Virus record (IMG/VR): IMGVR_UViG_3300010373_000092
Coordinates: 1 to 36,896 of that record
Reading direction: 5' to 3' (one strand)
DNA from: a virus
DNA length: 36,896 nt
The translations under genes and the position numbers were made by a program. The notes beneath the pieces were generated by a model. It ran no database searches. It saw only the letters and a program-made list of their open reading frames with translations, and was not told the origin of the DNA. This document shows positions 30,467-36,725 of this stretch, piece by piece (the first letter of the stretch is position 1; the number at the start of each line of letters is the position of its first letter).

Positions 30467-30735
30467 GCGCGTCCTTCACATGGACAACGACAACGTGCGA
30501 ATGCTGCGGCACCGAACAAGACATGCGCAACGGTATCGCGCGCGGTCAGTGTCGCCATTGCTATCACGGTCGTCTGAAAGGTTGGTCGTGGATGGGTCGC
30601 GAGACTTGCGGCTATGCGAACTGCGGCAACCGCGCTATTGCTGCCGCGCCTCGCGTTGGGCAATGCTGCGCCGCACATTACGAGCGCGCCCACCGCAAGC
30701 CATTCCCGCTGACTGCGCAGGTGGTGCGGTCATGA
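30463..30735 (+). CDS. Cysteine-rich zinc-finger-like protein, 90 aa
   Basis: The protein has CECC at about 12-15, CRHCYHG at about 30-36, CGYANCGN near 49-56 and QCCAAHYERAH near 67-77. With roughly nine cysteines and several histidines, it probably binds two zinc ions. The last cluster resembles the Cys/His ends of HNH-related or zinc-ribbon phage proteins, but a complete nuclease core is not visible. A role in nucleic-acid or protein binding is plausible. It is coupled by ATGA on both sides. Confidence 0.6.
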   Translation: MSASFTWTTTTCECCGTEQDMRNGIARGQCRHCYHGRLKGWSWMGRETCGYANCGNRAIAAAPRVGQCCAAHYERAHRKPFPLTAQVVRS

Positions 30736-30923
30736 GCCGCGCCAAACGCGAGAATTCGCCACGCAAGGTGTACGAGGTTCGGCACCAGTCCACTACGCCG
30801 CACCTGCAGTTATGGGGTTCGTACCTGTATGCCGACATGGCTGCACGCGTGGCCGAACGTTGCAACGCGGATGAAACGCTGCGCCAGTTCAAGCCGTTCA
30901 TTGTCCGCGAGGTGACGCCATGA
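30732..30923 (+). CDS. Small accessory protein, 63 aa
   Basis: The ATG at 30732 lies in an ATGA overlap; the frame is open upstream, but that part shadows the previous gene. The protein starts very basic (SRAKRENSPRKVYEVRHQS) and continues with an aromatic patch and a helix (LYADMAARVAERCNADETLR). It ends KPFIVREVTP, the same ending as the gene at 30012, so the two may share a C-terminal origin or only the junction sequence. Confidence 0.55.
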   Translation: MSRAKRENSPRKVYEVRHQSTTPHLQLWGSYLYADMAARVAERCNADETLRQFKPFIVREVTP

Positions 30924-31513
30924 CCGCGCAGAGCCCGTGTCCGTGGCACAGAGTCGGCAATTCGGTCTATGCCGCCAATGGTACGTGCATCACGGAGGCT
31001 CAATGGGGAGAGGTTGGGCACGTCGAGTATCCGAACAAGGCATCGGAAGCTACCGCTAACGCCGAATTCATCGTTCGCGCCTGCAATGCGCTGGACGAAA
31101 TTGAATGGCTGTGCGATGGCCGTGAAGATATCGACGGCAACGGCGGTCCGAATCTCGCCATGCAAATTCTGCAAGTTATACGAGGTGACGCCATGACCGC
31201 GCGCAACGACACAACGCAGCGGACGCCGGGGTTGTGGCGCGTCGAGTACGACAACGACACTGGGCCAGATGATGAAGGGTTTGACGAATGGTGGACAGTC
31301 TACGATGGCGAGCGCGTTGTCGGTTGGTTCTCGTCGGAGGAAGAGGCGCAAGCGATTGCCAGCGTTCCCACCCTGCGCGCGCAGAACGCGATGCTTCGCG
31401 CGGCGCTTGAGGCAATCGCTGCTGAGCCGTGGTCGCCGTACTGCGCGCACAAGTTGCAAGAGCTGGCCCGCGCCGCCCTGCAGCAGTCCGCGCCACAAGG
31501 GGAAGGTGCATGA
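30920..31513 (+). CDS. Probable fusion of two accessory genes, 197 aa
   Basis: The first 90 residues (CPWHRVGNSVYAANGTCITE, ANAEFIVRACNALDEIEWL) resemble variable phage proteins with ANAxxIxxACN-type helices. The second part starts at an internal ATG at 31193 (MTARNDTTQRTPGLWRVEY) with acidic and Trp-rich sequence and a helical end (AHKLQELARAALQQS). That ATG is preceded by the GAGGTGACGCC junction. In the neighbouring frame the preceding codons read KLYEVTP followed by TGA overlapping the ATG, exactly like other gene boundaries here. The single long frame therefore looks like a frameshift fusion of two ancestral genes, and the downstream part may still be initiated at 31193. Confidence 0.55.
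   Translation: MTAQSPCPWHRVGNSVYAANGTCITEAQWGEVGHVEYPNKASEATANAEFIVRACNALDEIEWLCDGREDIDGNGGPNLAMQILQVIRGDAMTARNDTTQRTPGLWRVEYDNDTGPDDEGFDEWWTVYDGERVVGWFSSEEEAQAIASVPTLRAQNAMLRAALEAIAAEPWSPYCAHKLQELARAALQQSAPQGEGA
31192..31221 (+). repeat. First copy of a 30-base perfect repeat at a gene start
   Basis: The 30 bases beginning CATGACCGCGCGCAACG are identical to those at 32805-32834. In both places they contain an ATG and encode MTARNDTTQR. This copy is the internal start of the fused gene, preceded by the GAGGTGACGCC junction. Confidence 0.8.
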
Positions 31514-31773
31514 GCGGCGACCTGGTGGCCGAAATGATCAATGCCGCTAGCCAGTCATGCGCGGACATGCGGTCGCGCATAGGAAGCGTGGCCTATGGGC
31601 CAATCGACGGCGGACGCGAAACGGTCACATTTACAATCGACGGCATTCCGCACGTTGGAACCTTGCGCGGTCGCAATGTGGATTTACTGATTGGATTCGG
31701 GGCTGAAAATGATGCGTCTGTCGCATTGCGCACGCTGCTTGATGGCGACGCGATGGAATTGCAGACCGCCTAA
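31510..31773 (+). CDS. Small accessory protein, last of module 1, 87 aa
   Basis: The ATG at 31510 is in an ATGA overlap. The protein has a helical start (SGDLVAEMINAASQSCADMR) and a beta-rich middle (RETVTFTIDGIPHVGTLRGR), followed by an acidic end (LRTLLDGDAMELQTA). The stop codon TAA lies inside the outer stem of the hairpin element at 31769. The function is unknown. Confidence 0.55.
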   Translation: MSGDLVAEMINAASQSCADMRSRIGSVAYGPIDGGRETVTFTIDGIPHVGTLRGRNVDLLIGFGAENDASVALRTLLDGDAMELQTA

Positions 31774-31841
31774 GACTGTCCCGACACCTGCCCAAGCGGG
31801 TGTCGTGGCGGCACGGTTAGGTGTCGATAACCAAGAGGGTA
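31769..31841 (+). ncRNA. Module-boundary hairpin and leader, copy A
   Basis: CCTAA at 31769-31773 pairs with TTAGG at 31817-31821. Inside, CGACACC at 31782-31788 pairs with GGTGTCG at 31799-31805. The element ends with CGGTTAGG (31814-31821) and is followed by GAGGGTA at 31835-31841, before the ATG at 31848. Copy B at 33007-33100 keeps the structure, with two compensatory pair changes. No T-run follows, so it is not a simple terminator. A processing site, attenuator or translation leader are possibilities. Confidence 0.55.
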
Positions 31842-31847
31842 TGAAAC

Positions 31848-32156
31848 ATGTCACGCATCACGATCAAAAACTTGCAGGCTTTGGCCGATCAGTTCAATCG
31901 AGAAACCGGCTCCCCGATGTCGTACTGGGCCGATGGCAAGCCGTCCGGTACAACGCGCAGCGCAATCAGTGTGGGTCACTACACGATCGACGCGGCGTAT
32001 GGTGGATACGCGTTGTCGTGTATCAGCAACGCGCAGGGTGGCGAGTGCATCATCCTGACCCGCGGCACCGCATCGGATCTGTACGAGCGCATGCACGCGT
32101 GGCTGGCGGGCTATCGCGCAGCGCGTGAGCAGTATTCGCAGCAGGTGGCGAAATGA
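31848..32156 (+). CDS. First protein of accessory module 2, 102 aa
   Basis: It reads MSRITIKNLQALADQFNRETG at the start and has a Tyr/Gly-rich beta middle (YTIDAAYGGYALSCISN). The end is a helix (ERMHAWLAGYRAAREQYSQQ). I recall broadly similar small proteins in phage early regions but cannot name a family. It is preceded by the GAGGGTA box eight bases upstream and the CGGTTAGG hairpin element, and coupled by ATGA to the pentapeptide gene. Confidence 0.6.
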   Translation: MSRITIKNLQALADQFNRETGSPMSYWADGKPSGTTRSAISVGHYTIDAAYGGYALSCISNAQGGECIILTRGTASDLYERMHAWLAGYRAAREQYSQQVAK

Positions 32157-32809
32157 TCGCCGTGCTTATGCAGATCAAGCGTTGGGACAATGGCGCAGTC
32201 CTGTTTGAAGGCCAGTTTGAGTCGATGCGCGATTGCGTGTTGGCCGCGCTGAAATCATCCGTTTCGCTGCGCTACGCCAACCTGAGCTACGCCGACCTGA
32301 GCTACGCCGACCTGCGCTCCACCAACCTGAGCTACGCCGACCTGCACTACGCCAACCTGCGCTCCGCCAACCTGAGCTACGCCAACCTGCGCTACGCCAA
32401 CCTGCGCTACGCCAACCTGCGCTCCGCCAACCTGAGCTACGCCGACCTGAGCTACGCCGACCTGAGCTACGCCAAGAACTCTGAAATGGCTGTTGCGATG
32501 ACTCGCATCCTGCCGGAAGGTGCGCTAATCGGCTGGAAGAAATGCCGCAATGGGGTAATTGTCAAGCTTCGCATACCAGAAGCGGCACCGCGCAGTCACG
32601 CGTTCGGGCGCAAGTGCCGCGCGGCGTTTGTGGAGGTGTTGGAAGTCATAGGCGCAGAGTTTGGCGTCACCAACAATCACGGGCCGAAAACTGAATACCG
32701 CGTAGGCGAAACCGTCAAGGCTGACAGATGGGACGAGGACTTCACGAGAGAATGCAGCCATGGCATCCACTTTTTCATCACGCGCGCCGAAGCGGAGACG
32801 TACTCATGA
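32153..32809 (+). CDS. Pentapeptide-repeat protein with a C-terminal DUF5758-like domain
   Basis: This is a 218-residue protein. After about 38 residues come 14 consecutive A(N/D)LxY/S-type pentapeptides (about 39-108), which should fold as a right-handed quadrilateral beta helix. The C-terminal domain has EGALIGWKKCRNGVIVKLRI, then GRKCRAAFVEVLEVIG and a CSHGIHFFITRAEAE end, the arrangement of the domain often fused to such repeats in phages. Some pentapeptide-repeat proteins mimic DNA and bind gyrase, but nothing here shows that activity. The repeats are nearly uniform at DNA level, so their number may vary between relatives. Confidence 0.8.
   Translation: MIAVLMQIKRWDNGAVLFEGQFESMRDCVLAALKSSVSLRYANLSYADLSYADLRSTNLSYADLHYANLRSANLSYANLRYANLRYANLRSANLSYADLSYADLSYAKNSEMAVAMTRILPEGALIGWKKCRNGVIVKLRIPEAAPRSHAFGRKCRAAFVEVLEVIGAEFGVTNNHGPKTEYRVGETVKADRWDEDFTRECSHGIHFFITRAEAETYS
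32267..32476 (+). repeat. Fourteen 15-base tandem repeats coding pentapeptides
   Basis: Units such as CTGAGCTACGCCGAC and CTGCGCTACGCCAAC follow each other without gaps. Variation is mainly at the AGC/CGC and GAC/AAC codons. Adjacent identical units indicate recent slippage or unequal recombination. Confidence 0.85.
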
Positions 32810-32834
32810 CCGCGCGCAACGACACAACGCAGCG
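32805..32834 (+). repeat. Second copy of the 30-base perfect repeat at a gene start
   Basis: It is identical to 31192-31221 and supplies the start codon and first ten codons of the gene at 32806. In this copy the ATG overlaps the stop of the pentapeptide gene (ATGA). Confidence 0.8.
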
Positions 32835-33006
32835 TTTCGAGACGGCGCGTAGCATCGTGCGCGAGCACTACGGCCTGACGCGCCAGCCGACGGACGTCGA
32901 GGTAAACGCGGAAGTGACGTCCATTCGGCGCAAGCGCGACCGCATGTCGCTGGATGACAGGGACGAACGGCTCTGCGTTCGCTTCGACTTAGCAGGGATT
33001 CTTTAG
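32806..33006 (+). CDS. Small accessory protein starting MTARNDTTQR, 66 aa
   Basis: The ATG at 32806 overlaps the pentapeptide gene stop. The first ten residues are shared with the internal start at 31193, after which the two sequences are unrelated. The rest is charged and helical (ARSIVREHYGLTRQPTDVEV, RRKRDRMSLDDRDERL), a composition that could bind nucleic acid or a protein partner. The hairpin element B begins directly after the stop. Confidence 0.55.
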   Translation: MTARNDTTQRFETARSIVREHYGLTRQPTDVEVNAEVTSIRRKRDRMSLDDRDERLCVRFDLAGIL

Positions 33007-33100
33007 CCTAAGACTGTCCCGGCGCCTGCGCACAGCGGACGCCGCGGCGGCACGGTTAGGTGCTGAACTGGCCACGCGCTGGCCACAACTGAGAGGGGTA
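33007..33100 (+). ncRNA. Module-boundary hairpin and leader, copy B
   Basis: CCTAA at 33007-33011 pairs with TTAGG at 33056-33060. The inner stem is CGGCGCC at 33020-33026 with GACGCCG at 33038-33044, with one mismatch. Two pairs that are A-T in copy A are G-C here, which is compensatory covariation. The CGGTTAGG box (33053-33060) is followed by a CTGGCCAC direct repeat (33068-33075 and 33079-33086). The GAGGGGTA box at 33093-33100 precedes the ATG at 33107. Confidence 0.55.
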
Positions 33101-33106
33101 ATTGTC

Positions 33107-33391
33107 ATGAACATTGCTGAAATTCGCAGGACGATTGACGAGTTGAACTGGACGCGCAACGACATCGCCGGCAGCACGCGCGAGGAATTCAAGCGCATGA
33201 ACATTCCCGCGCGATTGATGCCGCGCATTGATGCCGTGAAGGCCCTGGTTATTCCGGCACGCTTTGCCAAGGATATCCATGACGCATCCTATGCGGTCGA
33301 ACGCGCGGTTGCTGTGATTGGACGCTGGCACGATGCGCACGTAGCGGACGCACGTCCGGCACACTGGCCGACTTTGGAGGTAGCGCCATGA
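33107..33391 (+). CDS. First protein of accessory module 3, 94 aa
   Basis: It reads MNIAEIRRTIDELNWTRNDI and is mostly helical and basic, ending in a His/Trp-containing segment (VIGRWHDAHVADARPAHWP). GAGGGG lies eight bases before the ATG. No family is recognised; a small nucleic-acid- or protein-binding protein is possible. It is coupled by ATGA to the next gene. Confidence 0.6.
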   Translation: MNIAEIRRTIDELNWTRNDIAGSTREEFKRMNIPARLMPRIDAVKALVIPARFAKDIHDASYAVERAVAVIGRWHDAHVADARPAHWPTLEVAP

Positions 33392-33597
33392 CCTTCGACC
33401 AATGGCTAAAACGTCCGGTCTACGTTGCACAATGCAAAACCTGGCAGATTGCGGCCGAAACCAATCTGTGCGGATTCCTTATTCGCACATTGCCTGGCCA
33501 TCGCACGCGCACAGTGCAGCTGGCGCGCGATCTCCTGGCGTTGCATGTGCGCTATCGCCGATTCATGGCGCGCAACTTTCCTCCGGTGCGGTCATGA
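33388..33597 (+). CDS. Small basic accessory protein, 69 aa
   Basis: It starts in an ATGA overlap. The sequence has aromatic and Cys residues in its first half (FDQWLKRPVYVAQCKTWQ) and an Arg-rich helix at the end (RDLLALHVRYRRFMARNF). The high positive charge would allow DNA or RNA binding, but no motif confirms this. Confidence 0.55.
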   Translation: MTFDQWLKRPVYVAQCKTWQIAAETNLCGFLIRTLPGHRTRTVQLARDLLALHVRYRRFMARNFPPVRS

Positions 33598-33689
33598 CCG
33601 CCTCGCGCCGATTGACGTGGCTACTGGTGTTCTGGATTACGTTCGCGTTCGCGATCCTCGCGCGCGCCTGCCTGGAGTCGATGCCGTGA
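33594..33689 (+). CDS. Tiny membrane protein, 31 aa
   Basis: The ATG is in an ATGA overlap with the preceding gene, and the stop overlaps the GTG of the next. After a basic start (MTASRRL) comes one hydrophobic segment of about 18 residues (TWLLVFWITFAFAILARA), enough for a single transmembrane helix. Such small membrane peptides in early phage operons can affect the host envelope or block superinfection. This is inference from topology only. Confidence 0.55.
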   Translation: MTASRRLTWLLVFWITFAFAILARACLESMP

Positions 33690-33823
33690 CCACAAGAGTC
33701 CACCTCTATCACTGCATCGGCGGTCGCGTCATTGTCTCGGTCTACACGCGCGCCGGCACGCTGCGCTATCCGCCGTTCTTCCTGGACAAGGATATGCAAT
33801 GGCAGTCGATGCCATTTGCCTGA
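33686..33823 (+). CDS. Small accessory protein, 45 aa, GTG start
   Basis: GTG at 33686 lies in a GTGA overlap. The protein begins VTTRVHLYHCIGGRVIVSVY and is rich in aromatic and beta-branched residues, with a Pro/Phe patch (LRYPPFFLDKDMQ), so a small beta fold is likely. It is the last gene of module 3. The frame is open upstream but shadows other genes. Confidence 0.5.
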   Translation: MTTRVHLYHCIGGRVIVSVYTRAGTLRYPPFFLDKDMQWQSMPFA

Positions 33824-33838
33824 TTCACCACCAACAAC

Positions 33839-33846
33839 CGAAGGGG
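33839..33846 (+). promoter_or_regulatory. Leader box of accessory module 4
   Basis: CGAAGGGGTA ends eight bases before the ATG at 33855 and matches the GAGGG(G)TA boxes of the other three modules. This leader lacks a clear CGGTTAGG box or hairpin, so it is the reduced version of the element. Confidence 0.45.
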
Positions 33847-33854
33847 TAAATGTT

Positions 33855-34595
33855 ATGTCTGTAATCCGTGTTGAAAAATCGCACTATGAAAAGTTCGTCG
33901 ACCTGCTTGGACACGGCCTTGTTTCCGGCCTTGGCGTGCAGGAACCCGGCAAGATGTGCATAGAGGCCGCGTGGTGCTGCGCGCTGGGCCTGCCGCATGG
34001 CGACGATCCCGGCTGCGTCGGCGCTGCCGTGCGCGCCTACAAAATCCGCCTGAATGACGCGCGCTGGTCATCCAATGCGGCACGCGCAAAAGGCATGCTG
34101 CGCCTTGGCATTGCACAAATTGGTAGCGATACGCTGGATCAGAACGAGTTTCGGCACCGACTGGTCGAGACGCTTATCCGGCGCATTGTTCCGATTGCGC
34201 TGCGTGCTGCCGCATCGCGCAATCCGGCGCATGCAGACGCTCTCAATGATGCGGCATTGCGTTGCGAGCAGGAAGGAACGTGCGCGGCAGCAATCGCAGC
34301 ACGCGACGTGGCAAGAAAAGCCGCCGCCGCCGACGCCGCCGCCTACGCCGCCTACGCCGACGCCGCCGCCGCCGTCGCCGCCGCCGTCGCCGCCGCCTAC
34401 GCCGCCGACGCCGCCGCCGACGCCGCCGCCGACGACGCCGACGCCGCCGCCTACGCCGCCGACGCCGCCGCCGACGCCGCCTACGCCGCCGTCAACCGTG
34501 ATGAGGTCTTGTGTGTGGCTGCCGAAATGGCGCTGGAAATCCTCATCGACATGAAGTCGCCCGGTTGCGAATATCTGTATATGGCAGACCAGTGA
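33855..34595 (+). CDS. Phage protein with long Ala/Tyr/Asp repeat helix, 246 aa
   Basis: The chosen start is the ATG at 33855, after the AGGGGTA box. Residues 1-150 are a globular domain (EKFVDLLGHGLVSGLGVQEP, CIEAAWCCALGLPHGDDPGC). Residues about 156-214 are almost only Ala with regularly placed Tyr, Asp and Val (AADAAAYAAYAD-type), then a short C-terminal domain (NRDEVLCVAAEMALEILIDM) follows. The Ala region should be one long solvent-exposed helix, with Asp and Tyr on defined faces. I recall similar Ala-Asp-Tyr repeats in other phage proteins of unknown role. The coding DNA is a GCC-rich triplet repeat and may vary in length. Confidence 0.65.
   Translation: MSVIRVEKSHYEKFVDLLGHGLVSGLGVQEPGKMCIEAAWCCALGLPHGDDPGCVGAAVRAYKIRLNDARWSSNAARAKGMLRLGIAQIGSDTLDQNEFRHRLVETLIRRIVPIALRAAASRNPAHADALNDAALRCEQEGTCAAAIAARDVARKAAAADAAAYAAYADAAAAVAAAVAAAYAADAAADAAADDADAAAYAADAAADAAYAAVNRDEVLCVAAEMALEILIDMKSPGCEYLYMADQ
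34320..34491 (+). repeat. GCC-rich triplet repeat tract coding the Ala helix
   Basis: The tract consists of GCC codons interspersed with GAC, TAC and GTC, giving GCCGCCGACGCC-type units. It is open in other frames too. It is likely to expand or contract by slippage and could be hard to assemble correctly. Confidence 0.75.
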
Positions 34596-34792
34596 CGACG
34601 ACAAAGCCCAACCGCTTCCGCGCACGCTACGCACGCCGCAGGGAACGCGGCGACGTGTGTCGCAGCGTTTGGTTTACGCCGCAAACCGACGCCGTATTGC
34701 GCGCGTTGTGCGAGCGTACCGGCATGACGCACGAGCAGGCGATTGCGTCGGCGCTGCTCAATGCGAGTCTGCAGGGTCAGGCGTCGGGATAG
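34592..34792 (+). CDS. Small ribbon-helix-helix-like protein, 66 aa
   Basis: GTG at 34592 lies in a GTGA overlap with the Ala-repeat gene. The basic N-terminus (KPNRFRARYARRRERGD) is followed by RSVWFTPQTDAVLRALCERT and GMTHEQAIASALLNASL. A short strand followed by two helices is the pattern of ribbon-helix-helix DNA-binding proteins such as CopG or ParD types. It is the last plus-strand gene and overlaps the end of the helicase gene by 16 bases. It is a candidate regulator for the repeat-rich control region, without direct evidence. Confidence 0.6.
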   Translation: MTTTKPNRFRARYARRRERGDVCRSVWFTPQTDAVLRALCERTGMTHEQAIASALLNASLQGQASG

Positions 34793-36663
34793 CGTGTGTC
34801 CGCGTGCGAGGTATCGACCTTGGTGCGGATACCCTTGATCGTCGGCGCCTTCTCATAGCCGCCCTTGGCGAACCCGCGCGAGTGCAGCTCATCGCGCAGT
34901 TCGCCTTGCCGCAACGGCTGGTATCCGGTCGGCTCGACGTAGCTTCGATAACTGGTGTACAGCGTGCGGATGGTGGACTCGCACGGCGGCGCCGCACCGG
35001 TTTCGCAACAATCGGCAATCCATTGCCCGGTCATGTCCTGGTTGTCGAAATAGGCTGCCGATGCCTTGAGTACTGACGCGGGCGGATTGAGGCCATGCGA
35101 TTGCCAGTCGATCGCCCCGCACAGCATCCAGAACGCAATCCCGTCGCGCTCGGCCCACAGCTTCTCCGATAGGTGCATGTCCGGCACGGGTGGCAGGTGG
35201 TCGAAGGGCACGATCAGCAGGCGCCGCCGCATTTCGTTGCCCACGCTGCGCAGGCCCGGCGGATGGTTGCCCATGATGGTCAGTTTCAACTGCGGCAGGA
35301 ACTCAATCGACGCCGGCGCATAGGGGGCGCGGGCTGTGATGGTGTCCTCGCCGGTCAGTTCCTTGATGCGCGCCTCGTTCCAGCGTTTGCCTTGCTGTGT
35401 CTCGGCGGCATAGCCCAACCGCGCGCCGGCAAGGCGCACCAGGTCTTCGGCATGGGACGACCCGCCGGCCGTGCGTACCTGTTCGGTCAGCGATTCCATG
35501 GCGATTTTGCGCGCATACGTCCCCATGATGCGCGCCATCGTATTGAGCAGAGTTCCTTTGCCGGCGCCGCCACGGCCGTGGATGAACACGAACTTTTGTT
35601 CGCGCGTGAGGCCCGTCATGTTCATGCCGAACCAGCGTGCGAGGAAGCCTTGCAGCTCCGTGTCGCCGTCGGTTCCGTAGCGCAGGAATTCGGTGAACGT
35701 CGGGCATTCGCCGATGGGTGTGGCTTCGGTGCGCTTGAGGCAATAGTCGTCCAGCCGCACCGGCCGTATCGCGCCATTGGTCAGGTCCACCGCGCCGCCG
35801 GGCGTGTTGAGCAGCAACGGATTGGCGTCCCACTGCTCGGCCGATGCCGCATGCACGCGATCCGAACGCGCCAGGTTCTCGACCGCGGCACGGGCGCCGG
35901 CGGATTTGCAGCGCACGATGGCCGATGGCGTCGCGGCGCCTTGGTGCGCCTGTGCCTGCTCCGCGCACAACTGGCGCGCCATGTCGAACACCTGCAGCGT
36001 CGAATCTTCCTGCCAGCCTGCTGCGTCGCACCATTGCAGCCACTTGCCCCAGCGCGCGACATAGCGCAGGTTGGGGTGCGACGCGGTAAACGCTTTGGCC
36101 AGCGAATCGTCCGACAGCGGGCTGTAATCGTGGTCTGCCGACGGCGCCGGCTTCTCCTGCCGCCGCGTGCGCGCCTCGGTGATCGGCGTAACCGTCGCGG
36201 AAGCCGCCCCGTTGATCGCAGGCGCCTCGCGCGCGTCTTGCGGCTGCCCCACAGCAGGCTCCGGCGCGCGGGGCGCTACGGGCCGCAGGTGCTTCATCAG
36301 CCAGTGCCGTTTCAAACCCTTGGCTTCGGCCTCGGCCGGCGACCAACACTCGGCCATGCTCTCTGGTGCCACGACCTTGACGCGCGTAGCGTCCCAATCC
36401 TCGCGCCACGGTAGTGATTCGATCAGGTGGCGCACCACCTGCGGCAACGGGTTGGCGGCCCACACGATGCTGTTGCGCGTGGCCAAATGGCCGAGAAAAT
36501 AGTCCTTGAGGTCATACGTGCCGCCTTCCCAGCCCAGCACGGGGTTCTGTGGGAACATGCGCGCGGCAGCGTCGAAGTTGGCTTGGCCTTGGACCAGGAT
36601 CGCGCTGCCTTCGGGAAACTTGACGAGGGATTGCACGCCGAGCAGTGATTTCTGTTCGCTCAT
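34777..36663 (-). CDS. P4/D5-type SF3 helicase with a degenerate TOPRIM-like N-terminus
   Basis: The start is the ATG at 36663 in an ATGA overlap, giving 628 residues. The C-terminal half is a superfamily 3 helicase. Walker A is FIHGRGGAGKGTLLNT at about 359-374 and the Walker B region is RLGYAAETQQGKRWNEARIK near 416-435. Motif C and the Arg finger are KLTIMGNHPPGLRSVGNEMR plus RRLLIVPF at about 460-487. A D5-like domain lies before it. Residues 21-100 line up with the TOPRIM part of phage primase-helicases, but the usual VEGE is VQGQ and the usual DxD is replaced by WAAN, so primase-type metal binding should be lost. The protein is likely the replicative helicase; priming must come from elsewhere. 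Confidence 0.85.
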   Translation of the reverse strand: MSEQKSLLGVQSLVKFPEGSAILVQGQANFDAAARMFPQNPVLGWEGGTYDLKDYFLGHLATRNSIVWAANPLPQVVRHLIESLPWREDWDATRVKVVAPESMAECWSPAEAEAKGLKRHWLMKHLRPVAPRAPEPAVGQPQDAREAPAINGAASATVTPITEARTRRQEKPAPSADHDYSPLSDDSLAKAFTASHPNLRYVARWGKWLQWCDAAGWQEDSTLQVFDMARQLCAEQAQAHQGAATPSAIVRCKSAGARAAVENLARSDRVHAASAEQWDANPLLLNTPGGAVDLTNGAIRPVRLDDYCLKRTEATPIGECPTFTEFLRYGTDGDTELQGFLARWFGMNMTGLTREQKFVFIHGRGGAGKGTLLNTMARIMGTYARKIAMESLTEQVRTAGGSSHAEDLVRLAGARLGYAAETQQGKRWNEARIKELTGEDTITARAPYAPASIEFLPQLKLTIMGNHPPGLRSVGNEMRRRLLIVPFDHLPPVPDMHLSEKLWAERDGIAFWMLCGAIDWQSHGLNPPASVLKASAAYFDNQDMTGQWIADCCETGAAPPCESTIRTLYTSYRSYVEPTGYQPLRQGELRDELHSRGFAKGGYEKAPTIKGIRTKVDTSHADTRYPDA

Positions 36664-36725
36664 GGCATCGCATGCTCGCGGCGGATTTCGGACAGGACGA
36701 AACGCTTGCGGTCCTCGCGCGTCAT
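36660..36725 (-). CDS. Tiny basic protein before the helicase gene, 21 aa
   Basis: It starts at the ATG at 36725, with an AAAGGGG box a few bases upstream, in an ATGA overlap with the previous gene, and ends overlapping the helicase ATG. It reads MTREDRKRFVLSEIRREHAM, then Pro, a single charged helix. It may be a real micro-protein or a translational coupling device; its perfect fit in the overlap chain supports expression. Confidence 0.45.
   Translation of the reverse strand: MTREDRKRFVLSEIRREHAMP

Noticed and set aside
32267-32476. CRISPR-like spaced repeats
   Set aside because: The 15-base units are contiguous, have no spacers and lie in frame in a pentapeptide-repeat gene.
35173-36414. 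413-codon plus-strand frame opposite the SF3 helicase
   Set aside because: The helicase motifs are clear on the minus strand. The plus frame is a GC-driven shadow.
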